NCBI GenBank assembly: GCA_013416795.1
Contig: RQSC01000026.1
Location: forward strand, 512,965 to 524,665
Direction: 5' to 3'
Length of the DNA stretch: 11,701 bases
Source of the DNA: Prasinococcaceae sp. CCMP 1430
Taxonomy: Eukaryota; Prasinodermophyta; Palmophyllophyceae; Prasinococcales; Prasinococcaceae
How positions within the stretch are numbered: the first letter of the stretch is position 1; each line of letters starts with the position of its first letter. The notes under the pieces were generated by a model. It ran no database searches. It was not told the DNA's origin and saw only the letters and a list, made by a program, of their open reading frames with translations. Position numbers and translations under genes: made by a program. Shown here in pieces: positions 1-6,513 of the stretch.

Positions 1-308
1 GGGGCCGCGCGCAGGAGAGAGAGGGGACGGCGGAGGGGGCCCGGGAGGGGGGGCGTGCGCCGCCGCGCGGCGCAGAGCTCCTTGTCGGGTGGGGCTTGGG
101 GAGGGGGGGTGCGGTGGGCGCGGCCGCGGCGCGGCCGCGGCGCTCCCGGCCGGCCCTCCCAGCGGCTCGGGGGGCAACTGGCTAGCGGGGGTCAGCTGGG
201 GTCAGTGGGGGTGTCGCTCCCGCTCCCACCCACCCACGTACCAACCCACCCTGCGCGCGCCCTCTTGTCGTTCTGCGCCGCAGCCGCCTGCGCCCCTGGG
301 AAACGGCC
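1..308. other. GC-rich upstream region without a gene
   Basis: No convincing coding region is visible. The stretch is dominated by G and C, with short NotI-like palindromic units repeated around 119-144 and G-tracts near 45-110. It would be the 5' flank or leader of the channel gene that starts at 309. I see no TATA-like element. Confidence 0.5.
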
Positions 309-1316
309 ATGGGGATGATGGGAGCGACGTTGGCCGCGAGGCCGGCGCGCGCGGCGCATGGCATGCCCCTTGCGCCGCGTGCGCGGCGCGGGCGAGCGCG
401 AGAGCGGCGCGTTGCGGCAAGAGCGGACGAGGGCGGGCGCGATAGGGCAGCTGGCGGCGACCGGGCCGCTACGGGCGATGATGAGGGCGCCGCACTTATT
501 GAGTGCGCCGATGAGCTGGGAGCCGGTGCCAGCACCACCGGCAGTGGCGACGCAGCATCCGAATCGGCCAGCAGCAACGACGAGCCCGTAGCCCTGCCGG
601 CTGCCGGACCGGCTGCAGCGAAGGGCGGTGCACTGCGCGCGGCGTTCGCTACGGTGGTCTTGCTTGTGTGCGCTGGCGCATCGGCCGCCTACGCGGGCGT
701 CCTCCCGACGCTCGACCATCTGCCCGGCTGGCGCGAGCTAGTCCCATTCCTCGAGAGCCAGCTGCACAAGGAGCTGCAACAGCTGTACATGCCCGCGCTG
801 TCCGCTGCAGCGCGCCTCGGGGCGCTCGTCGTCGTGCGCCTGGCCGCTGAGCCTGTGGCGCGCTTCCTCTACACGACCATCTTCGGATCTGGGGCCGACT
901 CGCAGTGGGAGAACAGCTTCGAGCGCCGCCTCGTCGTGGCCGCCAAGGGCCCTGCGGAAGTCGTGCTGCTGGTGAGCGCGGTCTGCGCGCTGCTGGAGCA
1001 CGTGGTCGGTCCGCTCCTCGCGCTGCCGCCGTCGAGCGTGCGGCTGCTCACCAACCGCGTGACGTCGCTCGCGCTGGTGCTCGCGCTGGGGCGCGTGCTC
1101 TTCGCATGGAAGGATCAGCGCCGCACCGAGGCCGAATGGCAGGCGGAGATCTCGGGCGAGGCCGACCCCGCCATCGGCTCCGTCGACAAGCTTCTCTCGG
1201 CCCTCATCGTGGCCATCACTGCAGTGGTCTCGCTGCAGTCGCTGGGCTTCGACGTGAACTCGCTGCTCGCACTAGGCGGCATCGGCGGTCTCGTGCTCGG
1301 TCTGGCCGGTAGGGAC
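309..1316 (+). CDS. MscS-family mechanosensitive channel, N-terminal membrane part (3' truncated)
   Basis: The product resembles MscS-type small-conductance mechanosensitive channels, which release ions under membrane tension. The chosen start at 309 has a purine-rich, Kozak-like context and is the first of three near-adjacent in-frame ATGs. Residues 1 to about 60 are rich in Arg and Ala, like an organellar transit peptide, and an acidic/Ser low-complexity stretch follows. Hydrophobic segments follow at roughly residues 108-130, 158-190, 215-240, 250-265 and 295-335. The last one carries the family signature: a Gly-rich pore helix reading LALGGIGGLVLGLAGRD, ending at residue 336. In MscS relatives this is followed by an Asn/Phe-rich turn and the cytoplasmic beta domain. 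Here the similarity stops and Pro/Arg/Ser-rich shadow sequence takes over until a stop at 1533-1535. The gene is therefore cut, by a rearrangement, an assembly join or an unrecognised intron (GTAGGG at 1309 is a possible donor). The channel call is good; the organellar location is inference. Confidence 0.72.
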
Positions 1317-1909
1317 ACGTCGGCGCCGCCGCCGTGCGCCGGGCGCGCGAGGAGCGCGCCGCGGCCAGCCGCGACCTCGCCCGCACCCTCAACGAGTTCG
1401 CGCGCATCACGGAGCTGGCCGAGCACTCCCTGCTCGAGAGGGCCGCGAGCTGCGGCAAGGAGTGGGCGCTCAGGCACGCCCTCGCGAGGCCCGCAGACGT
1501 GCACGCGCACGGCTTCGGCGGCTTCACTGCGCTGATGCACGCGGCGCGACGCGGCCACGCCGCCTGCGTCCGGCTGCTGCTCGAGGCGGGCGCCGACACG
1601 GAGAGGGTCGCGCACTACGGCGGCGGCACGGCGCTGATGTACGCGGCCTTCGAGGGCCACGCCGCCTGCGTGCGGCTGCTGCTCGAGGCGGGCGCCGACA
1701 CCGAGAGGGTCGAGCGCGAAGGGGGCGCCACCGCGCTGATGTGCGCGGCCAAGCAGGGCCACGACGCATGCGTCCGGCTGCTGCTGGAGGCGGGCGCCGA
1801 CGCGAGGAGGGCCGACAGCGCCGGGAGGGACGCGCTGGCGCTCGCGAGGTTGGGGGGGCACGACGGGTGCGTGAGAGAGTTGGTTTTTGGGCTGTTTCTT
1901 TTTGGGTAA
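1313..1909 (+). CDS. Ankyrin-repeat protein segment (5' partial)
   Basis: This frame is open from the stop at 1310-1312. It has a charged helical lead-in and then ankyrin repeats with a 33-residue (99-bp) spacing. Three good repeats read TALMxAAxxGHxACVRLLLEAGAD, starting near 1520, 1625 and 1730, and a degenerate capping repeat (ALALARLGGHDGCVREL) follows near 1835. The LLLEAGAD codons are almost identical between copies, so the repeats are recent duplicates. Ankyrin domains bind other proteins; no specific partner can be named. There is no ATG in the lead-in (the codon at 1334 is GTG), so the true start is upstream and missing, or the segment is a 3' exon. The end is soft: after a T-rich run the stop TAA (1907-1909) lies inside GG|GTAAGG, a strong eukaryotic 5' splice-site match, so the protein may continue in another exon. 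It abuts the channel fragment without a spacer. Confidence 0.72.
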   Translation, partial: GHVGAAAVRRAREERAAASRDLARTLNEFARITELAEHSLLERAASCGKEWALRHALARPADVHAHGFGGFTALMHAARRGHAACVRLLLEAGADTERVAHYGGGTALMYAAFEGHAACVRLLLEAGADTERVEREGGATALMCAAKQGHDACVRLLLEAGADARRADSAGRDALALARLGGHDGCVRELVFGLFLFG

Positions 1910-2000
1910 GGAAAGCGGCGTCACCACGCTACGACGCACGGGTCTCGAGCGAGCGAGAGACTCTCTAGAGTAGACGACGAGAGCGGGCTGGCTGGGGCGG

Positions 2001-2227
2001 GCGCGCGTGCTGCGAGCGAGGGTCGAGCCGGCCTGGCTGGGGCGCGTGGTCGTCGCGCCGCCGCAAAGGGGTCGAGAGTCTCGCGCGCCCACCAGCGGCC
2101 GCAGCAGCGGCAGGGCCAGGCTGTCGGGCGCGCGTGCTGCGAGCGAACGTCGAGCCGGCCTGGCTGGGGCGCGTGGTCGTCGCGCCGCCGCGAAGGGGTC
2201 GAGCCTCCCGCGCGCCCACCAGCGCCC
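2001..2227. repeat. Tandem direct repeat, two ~100-bp copies 127 bp apart
   Basis: Positions 2001-2100 and 2128-2227 align without gaps, with about seven mismatches by eye. A shorter partial copy of the GGCTGGCTGGGGCG core lies at about 1985-1999. Shorter units (AGCGCCCACCACG at 2221 and 2265) continue into the 3' end of the ALG1 frame. No coding function is evident. Long overlapping open frames here are a by-product of high GC and repetition. Confidence 0.8.
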
Positions 2228-2240
2228 ACCACGCTCGTCG

Positions 2241-4016
2241 CTACGCGGGCGGCAGCGCCCCAGCAGCGCCCACCACGCCCACCACGCTCGCCGTGCGGCA
2301 GCGCCTCCCCCACCCCCCTGCCGCGCCTGCCGCGCTCGTCACGCCGCGTGCCGCGCCGTCGAAGCCCGCGAGCAGCCGCGCGAGCTCGGCGGCGAGCCCG
2401 CGCGCGTCGCCGAAGTGCACGCCGCGCACGCCGGCGGGCACGAGCTCCTCCACGCACGGGTAGTGCAGCGCGGCCACCGGCGCGCCCGCGCCCAGCATGT
2501 CGACCGCCTTCATGGGCAGGTCGATGCCCGACGAGCTGGCGTGCATGCTCACGCCCAGGTCGGCGCAGCCGAGCAGCAGCGGGTAGTCCGAGGCCTCCAG
2601 CCAGGCGGTCGCCACGCGGACGCCGCGCCCGAGCTCGTTGGAGGCGACCAGCCGCTTGGCCTCCGCCTCGAAGGCGCCGCGCATGGGGCCCTCGCCCGTG
2701 ACGACGAGGAGGAGTCTGGGCAGTGCGATGTTTTTTGTCGTTGGTGGTGGTGTTCTTGCTGCTGCTGCATCTGGTTTGTCCCCCCCCTTCTGATGATGAC
2801 GAGCACTGTCCTGCTGCTGCCGCTCGTACAGCCGCTCGTACAGCCGCGCGGCCTCGAGCAGCATGCCGAGGTCCTCGTCGGGCGTCCACGACGTGCTGCT
2901 CACCACGAGCGCCGGCCGCGAGGCGCGCCAGCGAGTCTTGGCGTCGCTCTCGTCCTCCTCGGTGGTGGGCGAGAGAAAGTCCTCCTCCCCCCCCCCCTCC
3001 TCGACGACGCTTCCCCCCAGGAGCTGCGGCGCGAGGCGCGCGAAGAGGGCGCGCGCCTCGCGGGGCGTGCTGCGCCGGAAGGCGGCCGCCGGGCGGTCGT
3101 AGAGCACCGCGCAGCGGCCGCCCCCCCCGCCGTCGCGGACGACGCCCGCGCGGCGCAGGTGCGCGGCCATCTCGCGCGTCACGCAGAGGTGCGCGTCGGC
3201 GAGCGCGCCGGCGGCGTGCTCGTACAGGCGGTAGGCGCGCGTGGCGGGGTGGCCGGCGGAGAGCCGCAGCGCCAGCAGTGTGTGGCCGAGGTTGTGCCAG
3301 TCGACCACGAGGGCCGCGCCGCGCAGGCGCGCGGCCAGCCAGCACGCCGTCATCGCGGGCGGGGCCGGGGGGGTCTGGAGCAGGATGAGGCGCGTGTGGT
3401 TTGTTTTCTGGGCGTCGGTGAGGAGGAGGGCGTGGAGGAGGGCGAAGAAGGAGCGGACGACGCGCGAGGGGAGGCGGAGGAGGTAGAGGAGGGCGCTTTG
3501 TTGTTCCGTTTTTTGGGGGGGGGTGTTGGGGAGGGGGATGAGGCGGAGGCGGGGGGAGTCGGCGTTGGCGTCGGTTGCGTCGCTGTTCTTGTCGGGGCGA
3601 ACGAACGAGAGGAGCGCGGGGGCGGGCGGCCGGCCGCCGGCGTGCGAGATGACGTCCACGTCGAAGCCGGCCTGGGTGAGGAGGGAGAGGGCGTGGTACT
3701 GCATGCGCGGCGAGCGCCCGAAGTCGCCCAGGACGACGACGGTGGCCTTCTTTCTTTGTTTTTTGTTGCTGTTGGTGGTGGTGTTGCGGCGAGGGGGGGA
3801 GAGCAGGTAGAGCGCCGCGGCGACGAGGGCGACGAAGGTCGCGAGGGCCGCCGCGAGGGCGTAGTAGTGCTGCTGCTGCGGGCGCGCACGTCGTCGTTGT
3901 TGGGTGTTGTCGTCGGCGGCGGCGACGATGGGGGGGAAAGAGAGGGAGGAGCACAGGGCGAAGAGGAGGAGAGCTTTGGGGAGGAGGAGGGGAGGGGGTG
4001 GAGATTGTGTGACCAT
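2241..4016 (-). CDS. ALG1: ALG1-type chitobiosyldiphosphodolichol beta-1,4-mannosyltransferase
   Basis: ALG1 adds the first mannose from GDP-Man to GlcNAc2-PP-dolichol on the cytosolic face of the ER (family GT33). The 591-residue reading has a hydrophobic leader (about 10-34), a second membrane helix (about 51-73) and a basic stretch, then the family motifs in order: GDFGRSPRMQYHALSL (98-113), DWHNLGHTLLAL (239-250), LCVTREM (277-283), LYDRP (305-309), SSTSWTPDEDLG (373-384), VTGEGPM (439-445), WLEASDYPLLLGCADLGVS (472-490), then SSSGIDLPMKAVDMLG (494-509). The start at 4016 was chosen because the leader follows directly; an in-frame ATG also exists at 4385, but its extension is low-complexity. 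Known ALG1 proteins are about 450-490 residues. The excess lies in acidic, Gly, Gln or Pro-rich inserts at about 141-172, 295-301, 335-362 and 400-428, which are A-richer than the core and could be in-frame introns. The last ~30 residues derive from repeat-like DNA and lack the usual family ending. The gene looks functional. Confidence 0.9.
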   Translation of the reverse strand: MVTQSPPPPLLLPKALLLFALCSSLSFPPIVAAADDNTQQRRRARPQQQHYYALAAALATFVALVAAALYLLSPPRRNTTTNSNKKQRKKATVVVLGDFGRSPRMQYHALSLLTQAGFDVDVISHAGGRPPAPALLSFVRPDKNSDATDANADSPRLRLIPLPNTPPQKTEQQSALLYLLRLPSRVVRSFFALLHALLLTDAQKTNHTRLILLQTPPAPPAMTACWLAARLRGAALVVDWHNLGHTLLALRLSAGHPATRAYRLYEHAAGALADAHLCVTREMAAHLRRAGVVRDGGGGGRCAVLYDRPAAAFRRSTPREARALFARLAPQLLGGSVVEEGGGEEDFLSPTTEEDESDAKTRWRASRPALVVSSTSWTPDEDLGMLLEAARLYERLYERQQQDSARHHQKGGDKPDAAAARTPPPTTKNIALPRLLLVVTGEGPMRGAFEAEAKRLVASNELGRGVRVATAWLEASDYPLLLGCADLGVSMHASSSGIDLPMKAVDMLGAGAPVAALHYPCVEELVPAGVRGVHFGDARGLAAELARLLAGFDGAARGVTSAAGAAGGWGRRCRTASVVGVVGAAGALPPA

Positions 4017-4302
4017 GGGGGAGCCCGTTTTGCGGGGACGGTCTTCGTGGCGGCGGGGATGGCGGTGGTGCCGTTGGGGGGGCAGGAGCGGCAGGGTGCG
4101 AGAGAAAGGGGGGGGGCTCGAGGCAGCTGCTGCGTAGCGTGCGTGGGGTTGTGGTTGAAAGGGGGGGTGGAGGTGGGCGCTCGGGGGCGCGCGCGCGCGG
4201 TGCGCGCGCTCTGGCGGGTGCGCGGGGGCGGGGGCGTTCTGCTGCGACGCGATCGGATGATGATGAGTGAGTGTTGGTTCGCGCGGCGGGGGCGGGCGGG
4301 GC

Positions 4303-4309
4303 AAAAAAA
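4303..4309 (-). terminator. Candidate Pol III T-run terminator
   Basis: Seven consecutive T on the minus strand, five bases after the end of the tRNA-like element. This spacing is typical of RNA polymerase III transcripts. Confidence 0.5.
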
Positions 4310-4314
4310 TACGG

Positions 4315-4492
4315 GGGAGTTGGGGGAATCGAACCCCCGGCCTCTTCCACTTCAAAGGGAATTCCCTACTCTTCAGCGATTGCACAGGGCAATAGCCGAG
4401 GAAGAATCAGTTTGGGTTTGGGGAAAACCCCAAACGTACCACTAGACATCGTCAAAATCAAAGTCATTGTAAACCCTGATTCGCAAACTCCC
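4315..4492 (-). ncRNA. tRNA-like Pol III element, 178 nt (identity unknown)
   Basis: Seen directly on the minus strand: a perfect T-arm (5-bp G/C stem, 7-nt TTCGATT loop; plus 4322-4338) that contains a consensus B-box, GGTTCGATTCC. It is immediately followed by AACTCCC (4321-4315), which pairs over exactly 7 bp with GGGAGTT at 4492-4486, then a short spacer and a T-run. Between the two ends are three hairpins: an 8-bp stem with a 4-nt loop (4416-4435), ATTGC/GCAAT around 4379-4393, and the GGGAATTCCC palindrome near 4358-4367. No normal D-arm, A-box or clean anticodon arm could be drawn, so it is not an ordinary tRNA. Options are a tRNA with a long or displaced intron, a tmRNA-like or other RNA with a tRNA-like end, or a degenerate element. 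It lacks the G3-U70 pair expected of an alanine-charged tmRNA. That it is a Pol III gene is inference. Confidence 0.4.
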
Positions 4493-4558
4493 AATGGCAC
4501 TATCCACTCTTCGGCGGCAGCCCCGAATGGCCAGCGGCGAAAATGTTGAGAATATCTG

Positions 4559-4587
4559 TCGCGTCAGCGCGCGCCCCGCTGACGCGA
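4559..4587. repeat. Perfect 11-bp inverted repeat (7-nt loop) followed by a second hairpin
   Basis: TCGCGTCAGCG and CGCTGACGCGA are separated by seven bases. A second hairpin (CGGCCC, 4-nt loop, GGGCCG; 4594-4609) follows six bases later, and a run of ten A lies at 4633-4642. The block lies in the lower-GC island. It may be part of a structured RNA or a mobile-element end; neither is proven. Confidence 0.6.
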
Positions 4588-4733
4588 TAGCCGCGGCCCC
4601 GCAGGGCCGGTCCTACGTTTACTCTGTTCCGTAAAAAAAAAACTACATCAAAAAGCACGGGAAAAGTTGGCCGTTTTCGGTCGTAGACCCTTTTCAAAAT
4701 TTCGTTCGATTTGATTAGGAGTCCTTCGGGTTT

Positions 4734-5489
4734 ATGCATTGCTGCGCGCCCGCGGATTCGAATCGCGGCCGCGGCGACCCCCTCAGCCGCTTCGCGCGGC
4801 TCAGGGTCGGCTCGGACACCCCTCATGAGTTGCATCACGTCTCGAGAGAGATCGGCTTCCACCAGGTCCTCTGGCGGTCCCAGTTCTTCCGGCGCGAGAC
4901 TCAGAGCGACGGCTTCGCATACGTGCTCAAGGTCTGGAGGACGTATCGCAACTTCAAGCATGTGGACGCCCTGAGGCACCGCACGAATGTGCCCGACGAT
5001 GAGCTGTTGGCCGCGCTCAAGTTGGCGGAGGAGGCGTGCGAGCAAGCCACACCGGAGGAGGTGCTCGAGCTCGGCCTGTTCGACGATCTGATGTTCCAAG
5101 CTCCCCAGGCCCCGCCCGCGCGAGTGCCCGTACCGGCAAATTCTTTCGCACCCGCGCCGTGCACCGCGAGGAGCCTTGTTCAATCCACGGAGACCCGCAG
5201 ACTAGCATCGTTTAATCATTATCATTATGCAACTACACGCGCATTTTCCATATTTGAAATCTCAGCTCTATCAACCCCTTTGAAATCCATCCTCTTCCTC
5301 TTCCAGCCCGACGGCGGCGCACGCCACACCGCGCGCCGCGGGGGCGCGCACGCACGCAGCCCCCCCCCCCTTCCCCGGGACCGCCCGATGGCCCTCCAGC
5401 AGCAGCGCCCTCCCCCCCGCCCCACTCTCCCCACCTCCTTCCTCGCCGCGCCCGCTCCGACGACAACCACCACGACCACCCTCCAATAA
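4734..5489 (+). CDS. Unrecognised protein; convincing only to about 5110
   Basis: I do not recognise this protein. The ATG at 4734 is the first in frame after a TAG at 4716-4718. Codons 20-125 have coding-like composition: high third-position GC and balanced Phe, Trp, Tyr, Lys and His, with a Trp/Phe/Arg-rich segment (VLWRSQFFRR, VLKVWRTYRNFKHV) and then an acidic helical stretch (DDELLAALKLAEEACEQATP, EEVLELGLFDDLMF). After about residue 130 it becomes Pro/Ala-rich, and past about 5220 it runs into A/T-rich and then C-rich low-complexity DNA, so the nominal stop at 5487-5489 is probably not meaningful. The opposite strand is also open here (to 5183) but has less coding-like composition. The fragment may be one exon of a larger gene or part of a mobile element. 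Confidence 0.4.
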   Translation: MHCCAPADSNRGRGDPLSRFARLRVGSDTPHELHHVSREIGFHQVLWRSQFFRRETQSDGFAYVLKVWRTYRNFKHVDALRHRTNVPDDELLAALKLAEEACEQATPEEVLELGLFDDLMFQAPQAPPARVPVPANSFAPAPCTARSLVQSTETRRLASFNHYHYATTRAFSIFEISALSTPLKSILFLFQPDGGARHTARRGGAHARSPPPLPRDRPMALQQQRPPPRPTLPTSFLAAPAPTTTTTTTLQ

Positions 5490-5900
5490 CAGCACCCCAC
5501 AACAACGAGCGAGCGAGATGCCCCACCATCCCCCGACGACCACCGCCACCGCCATCGCGACAGCAACAACCGCAACCCCCCCCCTCCCCTCCCCCCCCCT
5601 GTCACGCCTCCTTCTCTCCTCACTCCACCACCACTCCTCCTCCTCCCGCGACCCCTCCCCCCCCGCGCTCCGCGTCCTCTCGCACCAGCAAAAGCCGCGT
5701 CATCCTCCACCCCCGCCATCAACGGCGCGACGTCGAGATTCGGAAGAAGACACCCCGCCGCCCTCGCCCTCGCACCCCCCCCACACCGCCCGCAACGACG
5801 ACGCACCCACCACACCAACGACGACGACCCACTGCACGTACGCGCAGCTCGCCGCGCGCTTCGTCCGAGTCGCTCGCGGCGTCGCGTGCGGTGCGAAGGA
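5290..5900. repeat. C-rich / CAC-rich low-complexity region
   Basis: About 600 bases of pyrimidine-biased sequence on the plus strand, with C-tracts of up to ten near 5361-5370 and dense CCACC, CGACGAC and CTCCTCC runs. Open frames on both strands here encode only Pro/Thr/His or Arg/Gly low complexity, and none is supported as a gene. It separates two coding regions that read away from each other. Confidence 0.65.
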
Positions 5901-5910
5901 CCCCCTGCAC

Positions 5911-6480
5911 CTGGCCATGTGATTGCCTGCCCGCCCCGGACGCGCGCGCGCTGCGCGGGCCTGTCCGTCCGCTGGCCTCGCCCGCGCCCAGCAGGTTGCG
6001 CCGCACCTTTTGCGCGCGACGCCGTCGCCGCTGCTCCAGCGACGACGCGGGCGACGCGAGCGCGGCGAGCGCGTGGAGCTCATCCGCACCCGTGTCCTCG
6101 AGGTCGTAGCTGGGCAGCGAGTTGGGCAGGCGCAGGTCCGCAACGTCCATGTCCGAGGGCGCGCGCACGCAAAGCACCTCGGAGCCATCGGAAGCGCGCA
6201 GCACGACCACGCCGCCGTCGGGCACATCGCTCGCCGCGCACACCACGGCGCGGTACGCGCGTTCCGCCGCAGAGCGCTTCTCCTGCGCACGCGCCGCGTC
6301 TGTGGCGGCATCAGCGGCGGCGGCGACGACCCCATCGACACCGGCATCGGCATCGGCGTCGGCATCGGCATCGTCGCAGCCATCGCCATCGCTGCTGCCT
6401 TCGCCTCCTCCCCGGCCGCTCACCTCGACCGCGGCGGCGCGCAGCGCTCCGCCGCCGCCGTCGCCATGGCCTCCGACCAA
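5911..6480 (-). CDS. Unrecognised protein, exon region (both ends uncertain)
   Basis: I do not recognise the family. One minus-strand frame has clear protein character between about 6280 and 5985: an amphipathic start (EKRSAAERAYRAVVCAASD), a beta-rich core (GGVVVLRASDGSEVLCVRAP), a hydrophilic segment (LRLPNSLPSYDLEDTGAD) and a basic tail (EQRRRRRAQKVRRNLLGAG). Upstream in the same frame, ALRAAAVE ends exactly at GAG|GTGAGC (donor, G at 6423), and GCGCAG|GAG (acceptor, exon from 6282) resumes in phase 0. The 141-nt stretch between them is Asp/Ala/Gly low complexity, including a GGCATC-type repeat (6343-6372), and is likely an intron that happens to stay in frame. A second donor candidate, CAG|GTGCAG, sits at 5911/5910. 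No start codon could be assigned in this frame. The much longer open frame on this strand, to 8538, is a shadow of the downstream NRPS-like gene. Confidence 0.4.
6343..6372. repeat. Hexanucleotide repeat, five GGCATC-type units
   Basis: Five units in 30 bp, one of them GGCGTC. Read on the minus strand it gives an Asp-Ala run, inside the candidate intron of the minus-strand protein. Confidence 0.75.
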
Positions 6481-6513
6481 GAAGGCTGCGATGGAGAAGA
6501 CGCTCGATTTTGA

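Noticed and set aside
89-445. Small overlapping frames upstream of and around the channel start
   Set aside because: Arg/Ala/Gly-rich products of GC-rich DNA, with no motif, overlapping the better-supported channel frame.
1921-4445. Very long open frames of about 810 codons on both strands
   Set aside because: They are Arg/Pro/Ala/Gly-rich shadows of the ALG1 frame and the direct repeats, with no recognisable domain.
4315-4492. tmRNA (ssrA) identity for the tRNA-like element
   Set aside because: The acceptor stem lacks G3-U70, the conserved 5' tmRNA sequence is absent, the internal reading has no hydrophobic Ala-Ala ending, and 178 nt is short.
4750-4860. Minus-strand tRNA-Ser-like motifs (GTGTCCGAG, a 5-bp stem with a CGA loop, GATTCGAATCC)
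   Set aside because: The acceptor ends do not pair, the base before the anticodon is not U, the D-stem does not form, and the plus strand is coding-like. Probably chance.
4500-5183. Minus-strand open frame of 227 codons
   Set aside because: It is antisense to the plus-strand frame from 4734, with poorer codon composition and low-complexity Arg/Leu/Ala content.
5518-5922. Plus-strand frame rich in Pro, His, Thr and Ser
   Set aside because: It only translates C-rich simple repeats; no domain or coding bias is visible.
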